Source of the DNA: Blastomussa wellsi
Lineage: Eukaryota > Cnidaria > Anthozoa > Scleractinia > Plerogyridae
Direction: 5' to 3'
Assembly: GCA_947652115.1 (NCBI GenBank)
Contig: OX393561.1
Location: 641,440 to 705,439 of the forward strand
DNA: 64,000 nt
Shown: positions 36,301-44,641 of the stretch, one piece after another
How the letters are laid out: every line of letters begins with the position of its first letter
How positions within the stretch are numbered: the stretch's first letter is position 1
Program-made: the position numbers and the translations under genes
The notes under the pieces: generated by a model
Database searches by the model: none
What the model saw: the letters and a program-made list of their open reading frames with translations, nothing else
Told to the model about the DNA's origin: nothing

Positions 36301-39300
36301 TGCATCTTGTGGAATAACTTACACCTTCCCAGTAGCAAGCCCCATGGCAGCCCCGTGACCAGTTGAAGAGTTGTGCCCCCTTCCCCTTTTCTGCCAGCCC
36401 ATATCATACGAGACTGCAACACCAACAAGGCCATCTGCAGTTTGACCTGAAGATTGTTCAGCCATTGCTTTCTCTAAATTTAAGTTCAGTTGACAGCTTT
36501 CCCTTGCAATTTTCTCAACAGCATTTCCTATCTCCCTTTCTCTTTTTTTAAATAGGCAGTGATTCATAGTTGGTATGTTCATTGTCGAGAGTAAGTTATT
36601 TAGATGTGTATTCCCGATACCAGCATGCAGAGATCCTAATGCTGCTCTTGTGTTGATGTTGCTTGCAAGAGGACCACGGCTTCCAGCCCTGTGTTCACCA
36701 GAGGATTTAACTTCATTAACGTGACCACAGAAGCAGCACTTTACACTAAAGATACTACTGAGTCCACTTTGTTTTTCATTTACAATGTTCACAAGCGACA
36801 ATGGACCTGTGGAACCATTCAATAGTTTATTGACTAATATATATCTTAATGGTGGGAGGCGCAGTGGCCTAATGGTTAGTGCGCTGGACTCTGGATCGGA
36901 CGGTCCGGGTTCGAGTCCTGGCCGGGCCACTGCGTTGTGTTCTTGGGCAAGACACTTTACTCTCACAGTGCCTCTCTTCACCCAGGTGTATAAATGGGTA
37001 CCGGCGAATTTACTGCTGGGGGGTAACCCTGCGATGGACTAGCATCCCATCCAGGGGGGAGTAGAAATACTCTCTGTCGCTTCATGCTACAGAAACCGGG
37101 ATAAGCTCCGGCCTGATGGGTCACTAGGCCCGACTGCAGACTTACCTTACTTACTTACCTATATATCTTAATACATTTATAAAAACAGGAAATGAATCCA
37201 CCATAAGAAAAAAGATAGCGGCTGTACATTTTACCACAATACATTGCAAACCAAACAAAGCCCACTGGGCGTATAGCATGGTATGGTTTAAGAGAAGTTG
37301 TTCCTACAATTAGCAACATTGCTCTTGGCGAGTTTGAGTGAGTTACAACTTTTGTGCTTTTTCGCTCTTTTAGGGTTTTCGCGAGCAAGTATTATAGGTA
37401 TTTGTCGTACACAGCTCTGTTAATGAATATGCAATGTGGAGGAATACCGTACTTTAAACATTTATCAACAGAGCTGTCTACGGCGAAGTGTATTTCTTAA
37501 TGATTGTATATTATTTGGGCTTGCATTATGATGTGCTGAAAGATGACACTGTTCACAAACCAAGCCGTGTAAACTGGGAATGGGAATGATACAAAAAACC
37601 TAACTACAATACTTTGTTTGATCATTCATTCATTTATTTTGTTTGTTTGTTCATTCTTTAGTTCATTTATGTGTTCATTCATCCAAAAATTCATTCATTC
37701 ATTCATTTAGTGCACTGGTAGGTGGCTATTTTGTGACATTATTTTGTATTTCTAGTGGGCAGGGTGGCGGTAGTTTGAAGTGTTAGACGTTTCGTCTGAC
37801 TATCATGATGGCTGTTAACAAACCTGAAATAAATAAACAAATGAATAAATTAATGCACCTTGCCAAGTGTAGTTTTGGTGAATTTATGCAGGGGTGGTTG
37901 TCAACCCAATCCACCCTCTGGATTGCATACATCCCTGGGGAACAAACAAGTCTTAAAGTTCAATGCCTCTTCATGAGACCTATCTGCCATACATCTTGAA
38001 CAAGAATTCAGTTCATTTCTGAGAACTTGTAGCTCAACTATCCTTGTACCAGATATATCCACTTTAACTTGCTGCAATGTTAAAATAATTGGGCGGCTCA
38101 ATTGTTTGGTCATTGACCTCTTCAAAAAAAAAGCGAGGGAGGGCTGATAGCAAAACAACCTAATTTGCAACAATGAATGTTGTACAAATGTTGACCCCTT
38201 CAGCCCCTTGAACTACATACCTGTTGTGACCTCGTCCCTATTTTCCTTGGAGGTGCCATGTCCTCGTCTTCGTCGTCTTCTTCCGGTTGGTCATTTTTTA
38301 ACTCTGTTTTTGCTTGTCTTGCCCTTGTGAGATTTCTTACTTTTGAAATTCGCCTTTTGGCAGTAAAACAACCTTTGTGACGAGGCCGGGACTTAACTTC
38401 ATTATTTTCTTTTTCTTCGTCACTTTCTTCTGCATAAGCGGTGGACGAGGAGTAGTAGGTGTAAAAACCTACTAGTCCGGCAAAGTACACAAAACGAGAG
38501 AATCGGGAGTAGGAATTAACCGCTTCAGTTTTAAGATCTTTGTGATCGCCGACAGGATCGATCGCAGCGCAAACGGGAATTTTAACTTTATAACTCGGGC
38601 ACTGAGTTCCGAAAAAAAATTTTCTGACGCATATCGCATTTACCATGAACCGGCGCTTAAAGAATAACTTTCTTGTTGATTCAATCTCTGGTAAACTGGA
38701 CAAAAGCAACCTTGCATGTATTAACCCACGCGCCGCCATATTTGTTTTGAAATTTTCAGCTTTAAATCTCGCGCGTGAGGCGCGCGCTCGTCACCAGACT
38801 TCCCACGTACGAAAAACTGGTACGATCCACCTTAAGCCCGTGATCCAGTGGTATACCTGTCCAACCTGAGCCTGCGATCTAATATTATACCATACCTGAT
38901 CAGCAGTCAACTTCAAAAAAGCACATGACCTCAATGAGTCCTAAACCTGAGCCTGCGATATGGCCATGTGATACCAGTTAGCAGATACCTTCTTTTGACA
39001 GCTGTCAATTGATCATAACATGGCAAAGATGTAAGCTTGTGGTAACTAGTTATTCCTGTACAACTTAAAACATGTGTCAACTCTAGACCTGAGACCGCAA
39101 TATTCCTACACGATACTCGTCAGCAGATACCTTGTGGCAACATCGTCGTCAGTCGTACGCGCCCGTGTGCCATTCCGCTAGCTATTTTTGACCATGTAAA
39201 ATGGACTGCACGGGTCCCTATTAGTATGGTGCTCCGCTATAAACTATTACAAACTATTTACAAATGTATGAATAACAATTAGATAAAATTTAAAAGGCAT

Positions 39301-42300
39301 CTGTTCACAAAAGAACGTTTATGATGTTCAGTCCTGACACATTAATCTGTCTTCTTGTTTGTACAGGTGTAGAACAATTCATCTGTATCACATGAGTCAA
39401 AATGAAGTGACTTGCCTCCCCTCCCTTGAGAGTAATGTACCCCCGTGGAGTGCAGCATTTGACCCTGAGGGAAGAGTTTGGTGTGTCCAGCCTTACCCTG
39501 AACAACCTGTGCTGGTGTTTGAACCCAGAGGCAATTCACCTAACTTGACGGTGTGTGAGATATTTATGTGTTCTGACGAACATTCAGGGGCGGATCTAGG
39601 GGTAGGGTGCTGGGGGTGTGCACCCCTCCCTGAGATGACCTGCGATTTTCTAATATAACTAATATTCAATTACGCATTCCTTAGTGGTGTACCCCTCCTG
39701 ATCCGCCCCTGACATTGTAACAAAGAAATAAAAGTTTAATTTCTTTTGTCATATCTTATTCCATTGTGATCGTTATAAGGCTATTAGGCAACAAATAACA
39801 AGTGACATTGTACTTAACGGGCCCTAGTCAGCCACACCTTTGTTACTGTTTACCTGCCAGAGTTCAGTATTATACTTTAAACTGAGCGTGTGAAAACGAA
39901 AGAGATCACTGAGAATCTTGCTAATTTTGCAATTAAATACTTGCAGTAACATAACTTACAGCAATGGAATAACTTTCGCTTCACCACACATTTGCCATAA
40001 TTTCGATGGCATCGAAAATGGCGGAGACTGACTAGTGCCCTTTAAGTATGTGTCACTGATATTTTGAACGATACTGATGAAGCTATATTCATATTTGTAA
40101 TGTTGATTCTTTCATTTGTAAGAAACTGGGTTATTTTGCATATGAAGCATTGCATTTAAGAGGAACTTGTAATCCTATTTAATCCAATGTGATTACTGAT
40201 ATTGTTATCTTTTATATTTTTAATTAGTAATTGCAATAATTTTTAATTACATATTGTTATTTTAGGTAATACCATCTACATGGGTATATGCAAAGTCTGA
40301 GATACACATCGTGACTTCATCCGTGAAATCAAATCCCAGGTTTTCCATATAAAGCATATCTAAGTTTACCGATTTGAAATTATTTGGCATTGGTGTGCCA
40401 CATAACTGCTGTATTTCCTGTAAAATTTCCCCATTTTTCCAGGTAGCTTGCCAGGCAGTAGCGTCCATAGACTGAAGCTAGATTTGTGTCAAAACAATTG
40501 AAATCTCTTTGTTTTCTCTTACAGTACGTCAAACTCCCGTCTGATTTCTCGCCAGTTGTATCATCAGCTAGCGATTGGAACTTTTTGAAAGGTATGTCAG
40601 ATTTTCACTTTTTCGGCCTCAGCAAGCAATGGCAAACACGGCAATGAAAGGCGCTTACGATAAGTCCAGGAAAAGAGACTCACAATTGGTTTCCAAAGAT
40701 TTTACGTGTTGTTGACTGAGAAGATATCAAGTTCTTTTTTATTGACTTTATTTGTCTGAACTATATGAGAGTTAGTCTGAAGTGTCAGACGTCTTCCCGC
40801 CCTAATTAGGGACCTTACGAAACCACGACGGCAACGTCAATGAGGACGTCGCCAAACAATTAAGGTTTTTACACACGAGATAAAACTTTACAAAAGATTT
40901 AATGAACAGAACAATAGTCCTGCACGTGCGTTATCCATCTTTGTTAATTTCTTAGTCGTCCTCTGCAAAAACAACGACGTTGAAATGACTAAATTCTGTG
41001 TGGTGTTGAGAACGTGAGCCACAACGGCGAGTTCTTAAAACCCGTAGATTAAAAAAATGAATTTATATTTTACCTACGAATCTCGCGATACTCTAAAGTC
41101 ATTTAGTCAGTTTTCTTACTGTCAAAACTATCTCAAAACGGGTGTATGTAAAACGCGGAACCCACCCGGAACCTGCCGGAACCACCCGGACCACCCGGAA
41201 CCCACCCGGAACCACCCGGAACCACCCGGAACCTGCCGGAACCACCCGGAACCTGCCCGGAACCTGCCGGAACACACCCGGAGCCTGCCGGAACCGATAA
41301 TGCGTAAGTCCCGGAACCAGCCGAAAATAATAAAAATAAAAATAAAATAAAATAATATAATAAGTAAGAAATAAAAGCAATAAAAAATTAAAATAACAAG
41401 AAAAATAAGATATAAAAATAAGAAAAAATAAGAAAAAATAAAATTAAAATACTAATATAACAATTAAAATTAAAAATAATAATTAAAATAACATGAAAAT
41501 AATAAAAATCAATACAAAAATTTTACGACTTGACGCTAGTCACAGAAGATAACCGAGGAAACGTGCCCAAATAATCTGTTCNNNNNNNNNNNNNNNNNNN
41601 NNNNNNNNNNNNNNNNNNNNNNNNNNNNNNNNNNNNNNNNNNNNNNNNNNNNNNNNNNNNNNNNNNNNNNNNNNNNNNNNNNNNNNNNNNNNNNNNNNNN
41701 NNNNNNNNNNNNNNNNNNNNNNNNNNNNNNNNNNNNNNNNNNNNNNNNNNNNNNNNNNNNNNNNNNNNNNNNNNNNNNNNNATTTACTTTGTTTATCACT
41801 GTCAAAGCCATCACGAAACTGAATCTATGACACAACGATGAATTCGAAATAAAAATATGAAAATTAACCGTCCTTGCTCACGTTCTCCACACAACGAAGA
41901 ATCTGGTCATTTCACGTTGTTGTTTCGCAGAGGACGGCAAAGAAATGTACAAAGAATTATAACGCACGTGCACAGCTATTGTTCTCCTCATTAAACCTTT
42001 TGTTTAGTGACGTTGCCGTTGCCGTTGTGGTTTTCTTAAGCTCCCTTTTCTTAAATTCCCTACGGGATTTGGGCGGTAAGACGTCTGACACTTCAGACTG
42101 TGGTACACTGTACTCCGGGACCTCTGAGCATATTTCCGGTTAGGGGATGGGCTAATGCAAATGCCGTAGACATGTCAGGGGGTCCGGGGGCATGCTGCCC
42201 TGGAAAATTTTTTATATGAATGCTCCCAGAATGACTACAATTGCACCCCAATACACCAGTAAATTTAATATTTTTTCCTATATAATTATTGGGGGGGGGG

Positions 42301-42812
42301 GGGGGCTAAGCCCCTCCATCCCCCAAGCTCCGCGATACCTAGTAAGTTCTGAGAGAGATCCCTTCGATCTTTCTAGAAAAATCGGGAAGAGAAAGATTGA
42401 AGGGAATCCGGCTCTAAGGGTACCGTGGAGACCTTGCTCATTTGTTTCAAAGAGTGGACAACGGTATCCACCGGATAAATCACCGTGCTGAGTAAAATAA
42501 CCCCGCGTTATAACGCGCGTGCACCGTATTCAATCAAAACACGTGTTACTATATATATATCCAAGACTTCCCATACATTGCACATTTGTTCTATCAGGTT
42601 CTTTAAATCACGAGCGCAAACTGCAGACCTTGAGAAAGAAAGAAGTTGACAATATCACGGATTACCTGGCGAGGAAAGAGGGCAGAATAGAGAAGAAAAA
42701 GAAGAACGAGATTAAGGAACCGAGCAACTGTTCTACAACAATGGACGAATCCATCCTTGAACAAAGAGCTGAAAACCAAGCAAAGAGACCAAGACTGGAG
42801 TTGGCGAGTTGA
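27320..42812 (+). CDS. WDR4: WDR4, tRNA (guanine-N7-)-methyltransferase non-catalytic subunit, 11 exons
   Basis: WDR4 (yeast Trm82) is the WD40 partner that stabilises METTL1 for m7G46 modification of tRNA in the nucleus. Exons: 27320-27399, 28464-28658, 29231-29317, 29394-29463, 29989-30101, 30842-30905, 31976-32077, 33035-33114, 39367-39550, 40525-40591, 42598-42812. The total is 1257 nt (418 aa; human 412), every junction keeps phase, and all introns are GT-AG. Diagnostic segments: '[19 protein letters not shown]', '[15 protein letters not shown]', '[15 protein letters not shown]', '[13 protein letters not shown]', '[19 protein letters not shown]' and a lysine-rich C-terminus '[15 protein letters not shown]'. 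Intron 8 (6.3 kb) contains a transposon and intron 10 an assembly gap, but no coding sequence is missing. Confidence 0.92.
30165..30555. repeat. Fold-back repeat in WDR4 intron 5
   Basis: 'cactagcctagtggctagca' and 'tttactagccaaaactaaaa' on the left have inverted counterparts on the right ('ttttactagcccc', 'tttcactagcctgtggctag'). The arms are diverged; the centre near 30330-30420 is unpaired. No ORF. Confidence 0.5.
30556..30692 (+). repeat. 5'-truncated SINE (third family), WDR4 intron 5
   Basis: 'tgcaatggaccagcatccaa' and 'atgctctggcctgatgagcc' match the 3' body of the full-length SINE at 36853-37160 ('tgcgatggactagcatccca', 'agctccggcctgatgggtca'). The tRNA-like head is absent. Confidence 0.7.
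31080..31870 (-). pseudogene. LINE 3' end (CR1/jockey-like reverse transcriptase C-terminus), WDR4 intron 6
   Basis: The minus-strand frame from about 31865 to 31264 reads '[16 protein letters not shown]', 'LGIICRTC', 'LILYKSLV', an in-frame TGA, then '[20 protein letters not shown]' and 'RRATKFIL', typical of the thumb and connection region of CR1/jockey-clade ORF2. It ends in '[13 protein letters not shown]' and a stop at 31264. The tail 31080-31263 is A-rich non-coding sequence. The internal stop and 5' truncation make it inactive. Confidence 0.8.
32690..32945 (+). repeat. Degraded SINE (third family) in WDR4 intron 7
   Basis: 'gctctcacagtgcatgcctt' with 'cacccaggagtatgaatg' and 'gtggactggcatcccacccc' correspond to body segments of the full SINE at 36853-37160. 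A poly-C run of 17 lies at about 32810-32826 inside it. The tRNA head is missing. Confidence 0.6.
33281..33303 (+). repeat. Left end of the Kolobok-like element (TTAA plus TIR)
   Basis: TTAA followed by GGTGGATGGTACCAGTTTT. The same terminal pattern (GGTGG..TACNAGTTTT-like) ends the element at 47874-48687. Confidence 0.7.
36853..37160 (+). repeat. Full-length tRNA-derived SINE (third family) nested in the Kolobok-like gene
   Basis: A box 'gtggcctaatggttagtgcg', B box GGTTCGAGTCC, body 'gggtaccggcgaatttactg' and 'tgcgatggactagcatccca', then a TTAC/TTAC tail near 37140-37160. It sits inside the intron between transposase exons B and C, antisense to the gene. It gives rise to the spurious coding-looking stretch upstream of exon C. 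Confidence 0.8.
37618..37712. repeat. (ATTC)n-rich low-complexity stretch
   Basis: 'attcattcattt', 'gtttgtttgttcattc' and 'attcattcattcattt' tandem tetranucleotides inside the Kolobok-like element. Confidence 0.7.
38221..38739 (-). CDS. First exon of the Kolobok-like gene, with mitochondrial-type leader
   Basis: 173 codons from an ATG 92 bp inside the element end. The first 60 residues are Arg/Lys-rich and poor in acids ([15 protein letters not shown]...), like a mitochondrial presequence. A hydrophobic segment ('[17 protein letters not shown]', about 85-101) and an acidic tail follow. A second in-frame ATG late in the exon ([13 protein letters not shown], about residue 161) would give a short basic N-terminus, more usual for such transposases. 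It is uncertain which start is used. The exon joins exon B in phase at CAG|GTATGT. Confidence 0.55.
39585..39711. mobile_element. 127-bp hAT-like MITE with 5-bp target duplication, WDR4 intron 9
   Basis: Ends CAGGGGCGGATCTAGGGG and, inverted, CAGGGGCGGATCAGGAGGGG. Directly repeated ACATT flanks both sides (39580-39584 and 39712-39716). Very short, no ORF. The CAGGGGCGGAT terminus is typical of hAT-like non-autonomous elements; a 5-bp duplication would fit a hAT5-type group (inference). Confidence 0.8.
41157..41297. repeat. CCGGAACC minisatellite
   Basis: About 140 bp of tandem 'acccggaacc' and 'tgccggaacc' units (10-mers in alternating order). The proline-rich and glycine/valine-rich reading frames on the two strands are translations of this array. 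Confidence 0.85.
41582..41781. other. Assembly gap (200 N)
   Basis: An exact run of 200 N, probably a fixed-size scaffold gap. It lies inside WDR4 intron 10 and inside the fold-back element, just after low-complexity A-rich sequence, so repeats probably caused the break. Confidence 0.98.
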
Positions 42813-43721
42813 TGTGACCGGCGAAGAGAGACGGCAAAGAAAACGAGAGACTCTTTTGAGAAATGCAGTGACGAAAAAAATAACATAAAATAACGAAAGA
42901 AAATAATATTCAGGGCCCAGAAATAATCTGACTGACCTCGTCTGCCGTTGCGGTCTCATCAATTTCCGAATCAAATCATTTCTTAAAATTTTCAAGAAAA
43001 CTGGTTCGTTTTTCCTCTTGTATTACAAAATAGAGGCTCTTTTGTCATTACAAGAAATGGCAGCAAACTGATTTTTCATGGCGTTATCATAAACGATATC
43101 AACCCAGTGCATTTATCTTCTTCATTCGTGATGTTAATACATGTATTTTGTACTTCGCCCGAGCCCAGGATCAATCTGTAGCTGAAGGTCAAGATGATCT
43201 TAGCACAAAACTGAGCAATAAAGGAAACGTTTAAACAAAAGAAAATGGAGTCAACTTTTCTGTTTCGTGTTTTTCTTTGAGGAACTGAGGTACTCTGATG
43301 GTCTGAGAGGATTTTTTCATTTCCTGTCGTAGTCTTACGAAGCACAGGAATTCCGTCACTTTGCTGGAAACAACCTTAATCATAAGCGTATACAGACAAT
43401 TTTTGCCAGAGGGGGTGGGGGCGGTGAATCATTTACCCAAAAAATTCTCCCTAGTTGCCTGTTACTGTGGAAAAATCGTTCTTATTTGATTTGGCAGAAA
43501 GGATGATCAGTAACGTGAACCGTTAATAGAAAATCAACCGTTGCAATCAATTTTAATGACCTTTAATGCCAGCCGGTTGATGGTCCTAAACGAATTTTAA
43601 TTTAATTAGAAGACGTAAAACCGAACCAGCTAGACCGGGTGATTAGATAGGAAAAGGCTTTTGTTTCTACGGTCGTTTTGGAAAGCATAAGATACAAAGG
43701 CCTTACAAATCTATATAATTT
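42813..43721. other. WDR4 3' flank, intergenic
   Basis: No gene seen. A canonical AATAAA at 43217-43222 could serve as the WDR4 poly(A) signal, which would give a 400-nt 3' UTR. This rests on the motif alone. Confidence 0.35.
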
Positions 43722-43913
43722 GGTTTTATCAACTGGGTTGATAATGTCAATTGGCCACCGTAAAGAGATTCAAGAGCTGACGTTTCGAGCGTTAGCCCTT
43801 CGTCGGAGCGAATCGCATTGGATTCGCTCCGACGAAGGGCTAACGCTCGAAACGTCAGCTCTTGAATCTCTTTACGGTGGCCAATTGACATTATCAACCC
43901 AGTTGATAAAACC
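43722..43913. repeat. Perfect 192-bp palindrome (93-bp arms, 6-bp spacer)
   Basis: The left arm 43722-43814 and right arm 43821-43913 are exact reverse complements around the spacer GCATTG. Arms begin ggttttatcaactgggttga and end at gaccattcg-free 'cgtcggagcgaatc'. The family occurs elsewhere as a fragment at 2669-2707. Reading frames on both strands encode nearly the same peptide because of the symmetry and are not genes. Confidence 0.95.
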
Positions 43914-43929
43914 CAATTTTTTGTTATAC

Positions 43930-43966
<37 letters not shown>

Positions 43967-44641
43967 TACACCCCCCCCCCCTCCCTTACAAATCTAGTCT
44001 GTGATTGCCCTGTGTGTCAGAGCCGTTCCAAGTGTAATCGCTGATTTTCACGACGTACAAATTTATATATAAAGGTAAAAAAAGATAACAACGATTACAA
44101 TTCCAGACAGTAATCTTGGAATTAAGCGATGCGCTCCCTTTTGTTTGAGTTGATCACCAAGGCAAAGTACTTTCAGTTTCCGTCGTTGCTTTACTTCCTC
44201 GAATGCTGTGTTCCTGTCATTTATTTATCTGTTTCTTTGTATGTTTGTAAATTGATTATGCAAAATGTATCCCAATTTTATGAATTGTAACGCTGTTGTA
44301 TATAACGTACCTGTATTTTCGTAAAAAACAATAGGGATACTAATTCACAGGCCTGTAAAGATCACAGATTTCTCTTGCAATTTCAAAGTTTGGAATGAGT
44401 TTTGTTTCAAAATGGAAAAAAGCCAGCAGCTCTCGAAGGTCACACACCTTCCCGCTTACGCCCCTTGAAGAGTGGTTACTATAACAACTGATTTTGATTG
44501 ACAAACCTATCACGTGGCCAAACATGACGTTCTTGTTTTGAAGGACGAAAGTGAGGCGGAGTAAGGTGAGAAGTGCTCGAGTTCCTGCAAACTAACATGA
44601 AAATTTCTGACTTTTTACAAACCTGAGGCGTCTTTTTGAAG
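43914..44641. other. Intergenic sequence upstream of the CECR2-like gene
   Basis: Contains a poly-C run at about 43971-43982 and no recognised gene. The promoter of the CECR2-like gene should lie near 44500-44640, but no clear core motif was seen. Confidence 0.4.

Larger units (their letters stand above)
34229..38739 (-). pseudogene. Kolobok-like transposase fused to a DEDDh exonuclease; one frameshift
   Basis: Exons: A 38221-38739, B 37993-38071, C 34229-36806, with in-phase GT-AG junctions. After a variable N-terminus, a Cys-rich part spans the B/C junction ('NELNSCSRC', '[11 protein letters not shown]'). Then comes a transposase core with likely catalytic residues in '[10 protein letters not shown]', '[10 protein letters not shown]' and 'NESLNSTIG', and Cys/His motifs 'CKTCRVC' and 'CRKNHTGSS'. 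The last 330 codons form a DEDDh 3'-5' exonuclease domain: ExoI 'FDTETT' (about 35155), ExoII '[12 protein letters not shown]' (about 34850), ExoIII '[10 protein letters not shown]' (about 34640). One base appears to be missing at about 36320, after 'ATGKV', which brings in an immediate stop; the rest of the frame is open. It could also be an assembly error. Confidence 0.75.
33285..38831 (-). mobile_element. TTAA-flanked, Kolobok-like DNA transposon in WDR4 intron 8
   Basis: TTAA at 33281-33284 and 38832-38835 brackets inverted ends: GGTGGATGGTACCAGTTTT at the left, GGTGGATCGTACCAGTTTT at the right (read inwards), 18 of 19 matching. TTAA duplication is shared by Kolobok and piggyBac; the transposase type ('[10 protein letters not shown]', Cys-rich, 'NESLNS') argues for a Kolobok-like group (inference). 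The element encodes one spliced minus-strand gene (34229-38739) and has been invaded by a SINE (36853-37160). Its 5.5 kb accounts for nearly all of the 6.3-kb intron. Confidence 0.78.
40775..42099. mobile_element. Large fold-back element containing a minisatellite and the assembly gap, WDR4 intron 10
   Basis: Left GTCTGAAGTGTCAGACGTCT and the complementary right end AGACGTCTGACACTTCAGAC mark the borders. The sub-terminal parts also pair ('ccacgacggcaacgtca' against 'gacgttgccgttgccgttgt'). A 'gtttgaagtgttagacg' fragment near 37775 is related to the tip. The interior holds the CCGGAACC array, an A-rich tract and 200 N. Confidence 0.7.

Noticed and set aside
36853..36930. A tRNA gene on the plus strand
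   Set aside because: It is the head of a SINE whose body is shared with copies at 30556 and 32690.
36807..36981. N-terminal extension of the transposase exon C ('[14 protein letters not shown]...')
   Set aside because: This part is antisense SINE sequence and lies upstream of a good splice acceptor at 36806/36807.
41057..41380. Proline-rich and glycine/valine-rich proteins
   Set aside because: Both are translations of the CCGGAACC minisatellite.
41536..41835. A minus-strand ORF of 99 codons
   Set aside because: It runs through the 200-N gap, so most of its codons are unknown.
43678..44004. Two near-identical proteins on opposite strands
   Set aside because: They are the same palindrome arm read on both strands; the symmetry at 43722-43913 explains them.
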